This document shows positions 7,939-15,680 of a stretch of DNA of 32,200 nt, piece by piece (position 1 is the stretch's first letter; the number at the start of each line of letters is the position of its first letter). The stretch comes from Treponema sp. UBA1233 (GTDB lineage Bacteria > Spirochaetota > Spirochaetia > Treponematales > Treponemataceae): positions 1-32,200 of the forward strand of contig DBWR01000054.1 of the NCBI GenBank assembly GCA_002309305.1, read 5' to 3'. The translations under genes and the position numbers were made by a program. The notes under the pieces are model-generated. The model ran no database searches and was not told where the DNA came from. It saw only the letters and a program-made list of their open reading frames with translations.

Positions 7939-8871
7939 TTACTCTTTTACACCACCGATTGTCATACCGACAACAAAGTACCTTTGCAGGAACGGATAGA
8001 CGACAAGAATCGGGAGTGTTGCCACAACTGTAATTGACGAACGGATACTGACCGGCGTAACCATGGAAGATGATGCACCTGAAGTTGCCGCAATAGCCAT
8101 AGAACCGGCATCAGCAGCAGAAGCACTCTGGTTTTGGCTTGACTGAAGGAATTCCATAAGCTTGTACTGAAGTGAATGCAGGTTTACTTTTCCTGAACAG
8201 TACAGATATGTATCAAACCAGCTGTTCCATGCACCAACTGCAACGAAAAGTGCAATCATGGCGATTGAAGGAATAATCAGCGGGAAGATAATCCTCATGA
8301 ATACCGTAAATTCTCCGGCACCATCAATACGTGCTGATTCAACAAAGCTGTCCGGCAAACCGTTTATGTATGTGCGGACAAGGATAAAGTTGAATACATC
8401 AATAATACAAGGAATGATGTAAACTGCATAGCTGTTAAGAAGATGAAGCTTCTTGATGAGCATGTAGCTTGGGATAAGACCTGCATTTACATACATGGAG
8501 ATAACCAGAATAGCAGTAAGTCCTTTTCTTAAAACGAATTCCTTGCGGCTCAATGCATAAGCAAGCATACTTGTACAGAATACACTCAATATTGTCTGAA
8601 GTATTGTACGGGTAACGGAAATCGTAAAGGCCCTGAAAAGCCTGTCATCCACAAACAAAACCTTATAGTTCTGCCATGTAAAGATTCTTGGCCAAAGTTT
8701 GATTCCACCCTTAATTGAATCAAGACCATCGTTAAGAGAGACGGCAATTGTATTCCAGAAAGGATAAACCGTTACAACAACAAGAAATGTAAGCGTAATA
8801 AAGATAATCAAGTCAAAGATGAGATCACCTATGCTTTTTCTTTTATTTTTTCCAATTCTAATACTAGCCAT
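7939..8871 (-). CDS. Sugar ABC transporter permease, LplC/MalG type
   Basis: An inner-membrane permease of the CUT1 carbohydrate importer class, 310 aa, with six predicted membrane helices. The cytoplasmic EAA loop that docks the ATPase is present (ESARIDGAGEF...IIFPLIIP, near residues 190-210). The C-terminus VGMTIGGVKE is characteristic of the LplC/YtcP branch. Its start codon overlaps the stop of the preceding permease in a TAATG junction, with GAGAGG upstream, so the two halves of the channel are translationally coupled. It is the last gene of the operon, ahead of the terminator at 7812-7846. No ATPase gene is nearby; importers of this class commonly share one encoded elsewhere. Substrate is inferred only from the adjacent GH43 gene. 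Confidence 0.92.
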   Translation of the reverse strand: MASIRIGKNKRKSIGDLIFDLIIFITLTFLVVVTVYPFWNTIAVSLNDGLDSIKGGIKLWPRIFTWQNYKVLFVDDRLFRAFTISVTRTILQTILSVFCTSMLAYALSRKEFVLRKGLTAILVISMYVNAGLIPSYMLIKKLHLLNSYAVYIIPCIIDVFNFILVRTYINGLPDSFVESARIDGAGEFTVFMRIIFPLIIPSIAMIALFVAVGAWNSWFDTYLYCSGKVNLHSLQYKLMEFLQSSQNQSASAADAGSMAIAATSGASSSMVTPVSIRSSITVVATLPILVVYPFLQRYFVVGMTIGGVKE

Positions 8872-9869
8872 TACATCAACCTCTCTTCACCGCTCTTCTT
8901 TGCTATAGTATTTGCTACAACAAGAAGGCCTATGTTAACCACGTTCTTAAAGATACCGGCGGCAGTCGCCAGTGAGAAGTTGAACAACTTAAATCCGTAC
9001 TTAAGAACATACAAATCTATGGTATTTGCTACATCCAGATTCATACCGTTTTTAAGGAAGAACGGCATCTCAAAGTTAGAGTCAAGGATGTGACCAGCAC
9101 TCATTATCATCATGATTATAATAGTCGGCTTAATTCCAGGCAGTGTGATGTGCCAGATTTTCTTAAGGCGACCGCATCCGTCAATTTCAGCTGCCTCATA
9201 AAGACAGGGGTCAATTGCCGTCATTGCACCAAGATAAACGATTGTGTTCCAACCAACTTCCTTCCAAACATAAGTCCAACCTATGATGTGCCAGAAATAC
9301 TTTGGAGTTGCAAGCCATTGGACCGGCTCCTTTACAAAGCCAAAATACATCAATATGTTGTTCAGCGTACCGTCTTCCACGCTGAGGATGTTTGCAACAA
9401 GACTCGTAACGATAACCCATGAAAGGAAGTGAGGAAGGTATGATACAGTCTGTACAAATCTTTTGATTCCGATATGGCGTACTTCATTCATGAATACAGC
9501 AAGCAAGATGGCCGTGATGTATCCAAGGACCGTACTTATAAGGCTCATACCGACGGTATTTCTTAATGAACGCAGAAATTCCACGTTCCAAGTTTTACCA
9601 CCACTTATATAATCAGTAGTCCTAAATAACTCTACAAACCATTTAAAACCTACCCATTTTTGATTAAACATAGCGTTGGCAGGTTTATAGTCCTGAAAGG
9701 CCATCGTCCAGCCTATGAGTGGTATATATCTGAATAAGATAATGTAAAGGACAAATGGAACGGACATTAAAATAAGGCCTTTCTGTTTTCCTAATAGTTT
9801 CCATTTGCTTTTTCTGTTGACCAATTCTGTTGCGTAAATAGCAGAATTGTCTGTAGTTTTACTCTTCAT
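8871..9869 (-). CDS. Sugar ABC transporter permease, LplB/MalF type
   Basis: The partner permease of the CUT1 importer, 332 aa, with six predicted helices and the EAA loop EAAEIDGCGRLKKIWHITLP. The early segment (RYIPLIGWTMAFQDYKP) is typical of the LplB/YtcP-YteP group that imports complex plant oligosaccharides. I place the start at the ATG at 9869, with AAGG six bases upstream; an in-frame TTG 15 codons earlier lies inside the inter-gene hairpin and is unlikely. A long hairpin (9897-9942) separates it from the binding-protein gene, which may set a lower expression level for the permeases. Confidence 0.92.
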   Translation of the reverse strand: MKSKTTDNSAIYATELVNRKSKWKLLGKQKGLILMSVPFVLYIILFRYIPLIGWTMAFQDYKPANAMFNQKWVGFKWFVELFRTTDYISGGKTWNVEFLRSLRNTVGMSLISTVLGYITAILLAVFMNEVRHIGIKRFVQTVSYLPHFLSWVIVTSLVANILSVEDGTLNNILMYFGFVKEPVQWLATPKYFWHIIGWTYVWKEVGWNTIVYLGAMTAIDPCLYEAAEIDGCGRLKKIWHITLPGIKPTIIIMMIMSAGHILDSNFEMPFFLKNGMNLDVANTIDLYVLKYGFKLFNFSLATAAGIFKNVVNIGLLVVANTIAKKSGEERLM

Positions 9870-9896
9870 AAAGCACCTTGTTTTAGATATGGTATG

Positions 9897-9942
9897 AAAA
9901 AAGGGGATGCCCAAAAAGTCAGGCTTCTTAAGACATCCCCTT
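9897..9942 (-). terminator. Intra-operon hairpin with T-tract (attenuator or mRNA 3' protector)
   Basis: On the minus strand AAGGGGATG pairs perfectly with CATCCCCTT across a loop of about 28 bases, and six T follow. It lies 33 bases after the binding-protein stop and 28 before the permease ATG. Such a hairpin would end or protect most binding-protein messages and let a fraction read into the permeases. Confidence 0.7.
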
Positions 9943-9965
9943 CAATAGTATTGAAGTTAAACTTC
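9940..9965. repeat. Two overlapping palindromes after the binding-protein gene
   Basis: CTTCAATA-g-TATTGAAG (9940-9956) overlaps GAAGTT-a-AACTTC (9953-9965). They share bases with each other and, at 9940-9942, with the hairpin at 9897-9942, so these RNA stems compete. Confidence 0.6.
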
Positions 9966-9974
9966 AGACTTTAA

Positions 9975-11702
9975 TTATTTTTCTCCACCGAACAATTCTA
10001 CACGGTGATCAAGCTGCTGCTGCATGAACTTGTTGTATACAGCTGTGAGCGGCTTCATCAGATTTACATATTCATCCCATGTCTTGTCAAAGTCAGCTGG
10101 GCTGCCCTGAATCATCTTTGGAAGATATTTTCTCTGAATGTCTTCAAATCCTGTCATTGCTACAGCGGCTTCGCCTTCGAATCCACCGTTTTCTGCAGAC
10201 GGGTTGCACTGCCACATTGGATACCAACCTGTGTTGAGCGGTGGGTTTGGATCTACGAATTCTGCATAAGAACCGACTCCGTATGCATTCCAGAGATCGA
10301 TGTCAACCTGCTTCTGAGAAAGCTGATATTCCCAAGGAAGTTCATCCATTGTGCGTGTATATCCGCTTGGGAGCTTTCCTTCCAGCTTTGGAGCTTCTTC
10401 GCGCCAGAGCAAAGCAAAGTGCTTCTGGTTGTAGTCTGGATCCTTCTGCTGGTCGCGCATAGCCTGAGTTCTGTAAGCGGCACCCTTTGTTCCAGTCTGT
10501 GAACCATCTGTATCGATGAGGTAATCCTGGCCTTCAAATCCCCAGTAAAGGACTTTCTGGTTTTCTTCCTCGATCATCTTGTCCATGAACTGAAGGATCT
10601 TGATTGCCTTGTCTTCTGGACACTTTACAGTGATACCGTAACCTCTCTGGAGGTTTGGAAGTGCGCGGTCACGATAGTGAGGCTTGAATGTCTCGTCAAA
10701 TACGACTGGAAGAGGAGCATAAGTCCTTTCGTCCTTTCCGGCTGACCACAGTGCGTTTTCTGCATTGTCGCCCATGAACTGCCATCCCTGGATGAACATA
10801 CCAAGAACACGGCCCTGAGCAATCTTTGCATAGTACTGGTCACGGTTGTCTGTGAATGATGCAGGATCGATCAAACCGCGCTGATAGTAACCGTTAGCAA
10901 GCTTGAACCATCTCTTTGCGTTTTCATCTGTGAAGATGTCATAGTATACATACTTTCCATTTTCATTTACAACGTGTCCGTTACCATCGTTCGGGTTACC
11001 ACCCAAGAACTGTGGCGGGTTCCACAAGTCAAATGCTTCCCAGTCAGCTGTGATGATGTTGAACGGGATTGTTGGAAGTCCGTCGATTGTCGGATACTTC
11101 TTGTAATACTTTTCAAGCAAGTCGAAGTATTCGTCGATTGTCTTAATCTTCGGATATCCGAATTCCTTGAGAACAGCCTTCTGAATCCACCAACCGTTCT
11201 GGTTGTAGTATGTGTCAGAAGGTGCGCCATCATAAACACCATAGTTTGGCAGAGAGTAGATGTGCTCTGCTGTGATGTTTCCGTTTGCATCCTTTTCTGA
11301 ATCCTGGTCGATCATCTTCATCCAGTCGTTAGCATAGTGCTTCTTCAGGTTGGGTGCGTACTGTTCTACGAGTGGCTTGAGGTCGCGGAGCTTTCCTGCG
11401 CCCTGGAACTTTTCTGAGTCAACTTCTACCATATCTGGAAGGTCGTCAGAAGCGATAAGAACACCAATCTTCTGGTCTTTGTCGCCTACAAGAATGTCCC
11501 AAGAGAATGTTACTCCGAACTTCTCTTCGATCCATTTGTAAGTTGGGTTGTCAGCTGAAGGCTGCTGCCTCTGCTGAATTGTGAAGATGGAGATGTTCAT
11601 CTTTCCGTCGTCGGCCTTTGCGGCTTCCTTCTTCTCGTTCTTACATCCCATCATGCCGAATGCCATTACTGCTGCTACAGCGAATAACATTATCCTTTTC
11701 AT
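9975..11702 (-). CDS. Sugar ABC transporter substrate-binding lipoprotein, LplA type
   Basis: The extracytoplasmic binding protein of the importer, 575 aa, within the range of the large LplA/YtcQ family. A lipoprotein signal peptide with lipobox FGMMGC puts the lipidated Cys at residue 20; a Lys/Glu/Ala linker follows. The mature part is rich in aromatic residues that line sugar-binding clefts (for example DYNQKHFALLWREEAP and ELPWEYQLSQKQ). A strong GGAGG stands six bases before the ATG. It is the first gene of the operon and diverges from araC across about 210 bases, the usual arrangement for regulator and target. I could not pick a convincing minus-strand promoter there. The substrate is probably a plant-derived oligosaccharide, judged from the GH43 neighbour. 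Confidence 0.92.
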   Translation of the reverse strand: MKRIMLFAVAAVMAFGMMGCKNEKKEAAKADDGKMNISIFTIQQRQQPSADNPTYKWIEEKFGVTFSWDILVGDKDQKIGVLIASDDLPDMVEVDSEKFQGAGKLRDLKPLVEQYAPNLKKHYANDWMKMIDQDSEKDANGNITAEHIYSLPNYGVYDGAPSDTYYNQNGWWIQKAVLKEFGYPKIKTIDEYFDLLEKYYKKYPTIDGLPTIPFNIITADWEAFDLWNPPQFLGGNPNDGNGHVVNENGKYVYYDIFTDENAKRWFKLANGYYQRGLIDPASFTDNRDQYYAKIAQGRVLGMFIQGWQFMGDNAENALWSAGKDERTYAPLPVVFDETFKPHYRDRALPNLQRGYGITVKCPEDKAIKILQFMDKMIEEENQKVLYWGFEGQDYLIDTDGSQTGTKGAAYRTQAMRDQQKDPDYNQKHFALLWREEAPKLEGKLPSGYTRTMDELPWEYQLSQKQVDIDLWNAYGVGSYAEFVDPNPPLNTGWYPMWQCNPSAENGGFEGEAAVAMTGFEDIQRKYLPKMIQGSPADFDKTWDEYVNLMKPLTAVYNKFMQQQLDHRVELFGGEK

Positions 11703-11862
11703 GCATATCCTCCTAAGATCTTACATTTTTTCTCTGAGTCATCAGGGTACAATTCCCCTAGACTGTCATTTAATGTATTCATGGTAATTCCACTTTTAGT
11801 AAAAAAAAACACCTATTTGCTCATAAAATTTAAACTATAATCTGAATTTATACTAAAAAACC

Positions 11863-11891
11863 TTGCTTTTTATCTTTTTTCGCACTATAAT
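11863..11891 (+). promoter_or_regulatory. Promoter of the araC-type gene
   Basis: TTGCTT, 17 bases, then perfect TATAAT. Transcription would begin near 11898, leaving about 15 leader bases that contain the AGGA ribosome-binding site. This supports the ATG at 11913. A second TATAAT at 11836 lacks a -35. Confidence 0.7.
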
Positions 11892-11912
11892 GAATAAAAA
11901 AGGATGCAGATC

Positions 11913-12779
11913 ATGGCAGAGACAGAAAAAAATCAGGGGCTTACATCAAAGGACTTTCCCATCGGCATATTCTCCAGCAAGACTTATATACAGGAAATGC
12001 ATCACCACATAGAAAACGAATTCTTTTATCTCGACAAGGGAACTGCATTATTTGGACTCAGGAACAGTGAGATGGAAATTAAAGCGGGAACGGTCATCTA
12101 CATAGAAGCCGGGGCAGAACACTATATCCGGAACAAAAACGAAGAGGAGCCGTTCCACTATTATGCCCTGGTTTATGACACGACCATAGTGGAACCCAAA
12201 AAAGGGCCGGTAACGGGAATACTTGAAAACATCAAGATAAACACCATACTCAGCATACCGGAACCCTTACTGACAAACCTGAAGAATTCCGTCATCATGG
12301 AAAAAAACAATGTCTTCGGAAGCCTGCTTGTCATGAAGACCGTAGTCTTTGAATTCCTTGCCCACATCATTCAATCAAACCAGTACCAGATGGTTTCAAC
12401 CCTATACGAAAATTCAAGGCACTCTGTTTCCGCAGTGGACAGCGCCATAGCCTACATCAAGGAACATTACCGGGAGAACATAGATATAGAGGACATATTC
12501 AACGAGACGAACTATTCCAAGAGCCATTTCAGCCGCCTCTTCAAGGAAACGTCGGGGAAAAGCATCACCGAATACATAAACAGCTACCGTGTGGAAAAGG
12601 CATGCCTTGACATGATTTACACGGACAAAAACATAACCGAAATAGCCATGGAAAACGGCTTCAACAACGTGCAGTATTTTTCCCGCGTCTTCAAGCAGGT
12701 GATGGACTGTTCGCCAAGGCAGTACAAGAAAAACTCATTTAAAGTCGAAGTCCCTTCAACCTACAGCTACGTCAATTGA
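11913..12779 (+). CDS. AraC-family transcriptional regulator
   Basis: An N-terminal cupin-like sugar-sensing domain (about residues 1-140; MHHHIENEFFYLDKG and IKAGTVIYIEAGAEHYI) is followed by the paired helix-turn-helix of the AraC family (about 180-285): FNETNYSKSHFSRLFKE for the first, then ITEIAMENGFNNVQYFSRVF and SPRQYKK for the second. Such proteins usually activate an adjacent sugar-uptake operon when ligand binds. The gene diverges from the binding-protein operon, so that operon is its likely target, perhaps with the convergent GH43 gene. I use the second ATG (11913), eight bases after AGGA; the one at 11904 is too close to that site. The stop is two bases from the stop of the convergent gene. 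Confidence 0.92.
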   Translation: MAETEKNQGLTSKDFPIGIFSSKTYIQEMHHHIENEFFYLDKGTALFGLRNSEMEIKAGTVIYIEAGAEHYIRNKNEEEPFHYYALVYDTTIVEPKKGPVTGILENIKINTILSIPEPLLTNLKNSVIMEKNNVFGSLLVMKTVVFEFLAHIIQSNQYQMVSTLYENSRHSVSAVDSAIAYIKEHYRENIDIEDIFNETNYSKSHFSRLFKETSGKSITEYINSYRVEKACLDMIYTDKNITEIAMENGFNNVQYFSRVFKQVMDCSPRQYKKNSFKVEVPSTYSYVN

Positions 12780-12811
12780 AATCAAGGATTAAGTATTATT
12801 GACTTCAATTG
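12773..12811. repeat. Inverted repeat spanning two convergent stop codons
   Basis: CAATTGAAATCAA and TTGACTTCAATTG pair over 13 positions with one mismatch (a G-U pair on the minus-strand RNA) around a 13-base loop. The stem covers the last codons and stops of both araC and the GH43 gene. No T-run follows on either side, so it is not a standard terminator. Confidence 0.6.
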
Positions 12812-14269
12812 GCCGCTTCCGTTGCCGGTGAACTTTAGGTATAGGGCGCTTGTTCCATCGGGGATTTTTATGTCCGTAGAGTTCAATTCCCAGAAGTTGG
12901 AAAAATCAACCTTTATCTTGCCCAAAACAGGACCGTCTATTGACGTGCGGATTTCAAAGTCTCCCTGGAAGTATGCCCTTGTCTTTATGCCGATTTTGGC
13001 CACACCCTTAAAGTCAAAGTACTTGAAGCCGATTGTCGTTCCTTTTACTATGCCGGTAATGTAGCTTGAGTCTTTCTGCTCAAAGGGGCTTCCGTCCTCA
13101 TGGTCACATCCGTCCTGAGTCACCCTTGGGAATCCGTCTGCAACATACATCGAAGGCTTTTCGGTAAACAGGTTGCATGCAATGTATGCCGGATACTCAC
13201 CATCCCCCTTTAGAGGCCCGCCGTTCAAACCGCATGAAGTGATTTCAACCTGAGGAATGGATTCGTCTTCAAGAATCTTAATCTTTTCCGCACAGCCCTG
13301 TCTGGAATACCATGTTCCTTCCGTGTGGCGGTGATAGAAGATGTACCAGTCACCCTTTATGTTTACCATTCCACCGTGATTGTTTGCACCATAGGCGGCA
13401 GGCATGTCGGCTGGCTTGTACGTGTCAATGTGCAGGTCGCAGTTGCTTACGATTACACCGCCGTAAACGAATCCACCCACAGGAGAAGAGCTTACCGCAT
13501 AGCACAACTCATGCATTGGAGCCGAAGAATATACAAAATAATAATTGTCGCCTACTTTCCTGATTGAAGAAGCCTCAAAGAATTCGTGATCCTTGTATCC
13601 GCCCCAGTTTTCAGTTGAACAGATTTCATACGGACATCCAAGTTCCTTTGCCTCCTCTTTTGCCTTTGCAACATCCTGGGCATAACAGTCTCCAGGAACG
13701 ATGATGCGTGGTTCTTCTTCTATAGTAATCATGTCCGGTCCGAGCACGGTTGCCATTGCACCGATCCTGTCCTTCATCTTGTGGCCGCAGAATGCAGTGT
13801 AAAGGTAAGTCCTGTTTCCCTCTGTCAAAACGGCAGGGTCAAACTGAACCTGATCCCCCTTCCTTTCTCCAAGCCTGGTACCGTCCTTGTAGTGGACATA
13901 GCCGTAAAACTTAAAGGGTCCGGCAGGTGCATCGGAAACGGCAACAGAAACAAAACTCACCTTATCGTAGGCATAATATAGATAAAAGCGTCCGTCCGGC
14001 CCCTGAGTCACATCGGGGGCATAGAGCACCATGCGTCCATCCTTATTGGCAGGGTCATCCAGCCTGTGAAAGCTTACACCCTCATACTTCCAGTCAGAAA
14101 GGTCATCAAGCGGCGCAGACCAGCATACATAGTCTCCAAGGCAGAATACAGAACCATGAGCCAGATCATGCGACCCATATACATAAACCCTGTCCCCGAA
14201 TACATGCGGCTCCCCATCCGGAACATATTCCCAGGAAGGAAGATAAGGATTAAACGCCTGTTTTTTCAT
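12782..14269 (-). CDS. Glycoside hydrolase family 43 protein with C-terminal carbohydrate-binding domain
   Basis: A probable beta-xylosidase or arabinofuranosidase/arabinanase, 495 aa. The five-blade propeller signs of GH43 are present: candidate base Asp in VPDGEP (D18), the YAPDVTQGPDGRFYLYY blade (about 83-99), FDPAVL with the pKa-setting Asp, and a candidate acid Glu in FFEASSIRK. Residues about 365-495 look like a CBM6-type beta-sandwich (ALYLKFTGNGSGQL near the end). No signal peptide is seen, so it should act in the cytoplasm on imported oligosaccharides, fitting the neighbouring importer. AAGGAG stands six bases before the ATG. Only 33 bases without a terminator separate it from dapL upstream, so it may share the dapL message. 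Exact substrate is not determined by the sequence. Confidence 0.88.
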   Translation of the reverse strand: MKKQAFNPYLPSWEYVPDGEPHVFGDRVYVYGSHDLAHGSVFCLGDYVCWSAPLDDLSDWKYEGVSFHRLDDPANKDGRMVLYAPDVTQGPDGRFYLYYAYDKVSFVSVAVSDAPAGPFKFYGYVHYKDGTRLGERKGDQVQFDPAVLTEGNRTYLYTAFCGHKMKDRIGAMATVLGPDMITIEEEPRIIVPGDCYAQDVAKAKEEAKELGCPYEICSTENWGGYKDHEFFEASSIRKVGDNYYFVYSSAPMHELCYAVSSSPVGGFVYGGVIVSNCDLHIDTYKPADMPAAYGANNHGGMVNIKGDWYIFYHRHTEGTWYSRQGCAEKIKILEDESIPQVEITSCGLNGGPLKGDGEYPAYIACNLFTEKPSMYVADGFPRVTQDGCDHEDGSPFEQKDSSYITGIVKGTTIGFKYFDFKGVAKIGIKTRAYFQGDFEIRTSIDGPVLGKIKVDFSNFWELNSTDIKIPDGTSALYLKFTGNGSGQLKSIILNP

Positions 14270-14302
14270 AGTAAACTCCTTTTGTCAAACGGACTGTTAA
14301 CA

Positions 14303-15526
14303 TCACACCTTAAGTTTGGAAAGCCTCTTGCATGCTTCGTTTACGTCTTTCCTGTGGCCGAACGCAGAGAACCGCAAATAGCCTTCTCCCGCAGGACCAA
14401 ATCCACTACCCGGGGTAGTCACGACATTGCATTCATTGAGGATTTTGTCAAAGATGTCCCAGCTCTTGTACTTGGGGAAATATACCCACAGATATGGAGA
14501 GTCTCCGGTATAGTAGACCTTTACTCCTGCATCAGAAAAATTCTTTCCTGTCAGAGCTTCCTTCATGAGCTTTGCATTTTCAAGATAATAGTCCACAAGC
14601 TGCTTGGTCTCTTTCCTTCCAACCTCATCCAATGCGGCAAGTCCACCAGCCTGTGCGATATTGCTTGCACCGTTGAACAAAGTAGTCATGACGCGGTTCC
14701 AGTCAGCACGGACACTGCTGCCGTCAGCAAACTTCAATGAAGAAGGAACAACACTCCAGCCCAAACGTACGCCGGTAAAGCCTGCAAGCTTTGAGAAAGA
14801 GTTGATTTCTATTGCACACTTCCTTGCCCCCGGAATCTCGTAGATTGTCTTTGGAAGAGCCGGATTCCTGATGAATGCGTAATATGCCGCATCAAAAATG
14901 ATTATGCATCCGTTTTTATTTGCAAAGGCAACAAGTTTCTTGAGCTGTTCTTTTGTTGCAGTTGCACCAGTCGGATTATTGGGACTGCAGAAGTAAATGA
15001 GTGAGTTAGGTTGGATCACCGACAGATCAGGGAAGAATTTGTTCTCCGCCGTACATGGAAGGTAAGTCACGCCCTTGTAGCCTTTCTTTCCCGCCTTTCC
15101 TGCCGCACCAACGATTACGCTTCCGTCAACATAAACAGGATATGCCGGATCCTGAACCGCAATCGGGGTCTTTCTTCCAAACAAAGTCTGAACCCTTGCA
15201 ATGTCGCATTTGGCACCGTCAGAAATGAAGATTTCGTCCGCATTTGCCATTCCCTTGTAAAGGACTTCTGCAATTTTTTCACGGAGTTCTGTGTTACCCT
15301 GCTCGTCACCATAACCTGAATAACCAGAGGCAGTGCCAAGACCTCTTGCATAATCCGCCATCGCTTTTGCAATGTGTGGTGTAAGTGGCTCGGTTGTGTT
15401 TCCGATACCCAAGCTGATAATCTTAGCATCAGGATGCTTTGCCTGATACTCTCTTCTTCTCTTTGCAACTTCCGGGAACAGATATCCCGCCGCCAAATTT
15501 CCAAAACCGCTGTTTCTTTCTATCAT
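14303..15526 (-). CDS. dapL: LL-diaminopimelate aminotransferase DapL
   Basis: A PLP enzyme (407 aa, normal length) that converts tetrahydrodipicolinate directly to LL-diaminopimelate with glutamate as donor, the short route to DAP and lysine. The N-terminus (FGNLAAGYLFPEVAKRR) and ISLGIGNTTEPL are DapL signatures. The Schiff-base Lys is K246 in NSFSKLAGFTGVRLGW; PNNPTGA and FDAAY are the other cofactor contacts, and FGPAGEGYLRFS carries the carboxylate-binding Arg. GAGG stands seven bases before the ATG, and a good promoter lies upstream. The route is found in spirochaetes, chlamydiae, plants and some other bacteria. The GH43 gene follows on the same strand without an evident terminator. Confidence 0.95.
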   Translation of the reverse strand: MIERNSGFGNLAAGYLFPEVAKRRREYQAKHPDAKIISLGIGNTTEPLTPHIAKAMADYARGLGTASGYSGYGDEQGNTELREKIAEVLYKGMANADEIFISDGAKCDIARVQTLFGRKTPIAVQDPAYPVYVDGSVIVGAAGKAGKKGYKGVTYLPCTAENKFFPDLSVIQPNSLIYFCSPNNPTGATATKEQLKKLVAFANKNGCIIIFDAAYYAFIRNPALPKTIYEIPGARKCAIEINSFSKLAGFTGVRLGWSVVPSSLKFADGSSVRADWNRVMTTLFNGASNIAQAGGLAALDEVGRKETKQLVDYYLENAKLMKEALTGKNFSDAGVKVYYTGDSPYLWVYFPKYKSWDIFDKILNECNVVTTPGSGFGPAGEGYLRFSAFGHRKDVNEACKRLSKLKV

Positions 15527-15550
15527 AAAGGGACCTCACTTAATACCTGT

Positions 15551-15579
15551 ATATTAGCGAATTGAAGGAAGGGTTTCAA
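15551..15579 (-). promoter_or_regulatory. Promoter of dapL
   Basis: Minus-strand TTGAAA, 17 bases, then TAATAT, ending about 25 bases before the dapL ATG. Confidence 0.7.
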
Positions 15580-15582
15580 GGG

Positions 15583-15680
15583 AATTCATAATTCATAATT
15601 CATAATTCGTAATGCGTAATTCTTAATTCGTAATTCTTAATGCGTAATTCTTAATTCTTAATTCTTAATTCTTAATTCTT
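15583..15680. repeat. Heptanucleotide tandem array, 14 units
   Basis: Fourteen uninterrupted 7-base units of the form AATTCAT, AATTCTT, AATTCGT or AATGCGT fill exactly 98 bases. The array occupies the gap between dapL and the histidine-kinase gene and runs over the kinase stop codon (15672-15674), so the kinase's last two sense codons lie in its final unit. Confidence 0.9.

Noticed and set aside
9870..9914. Longer start of the LplB-type permease at a TTG
   Set aside because: The added residues come from the inter-gene hairpin; the ATG at 9869 has a good ribosome-binding site.
10005..10502. Plus-strand open frame of 165 codons opposite the binding-protein gene
   Set aside because: Cys/Leu/Trp-rich translation typical of an antisense shadow; the minus-strand gene is certain.
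11813..11841. Second araC promoter using the TATAAT at 11836
   Set aside because: The sequence 17 bases upstream (CTATTT) is not a -35; the box at 11886 is better placed.
14066..14740. Plus-strand open frame of 224 codons opposite the GH43 gene and dapL
   Set aside because: It spans the ends of two well-supported minus-strand genes and has no protein-like pattern.
15583..15680. Heptamer array considered as a CRISPR
   Set aside because: Units are seven bases and contiguous, without spacers or cas genes.
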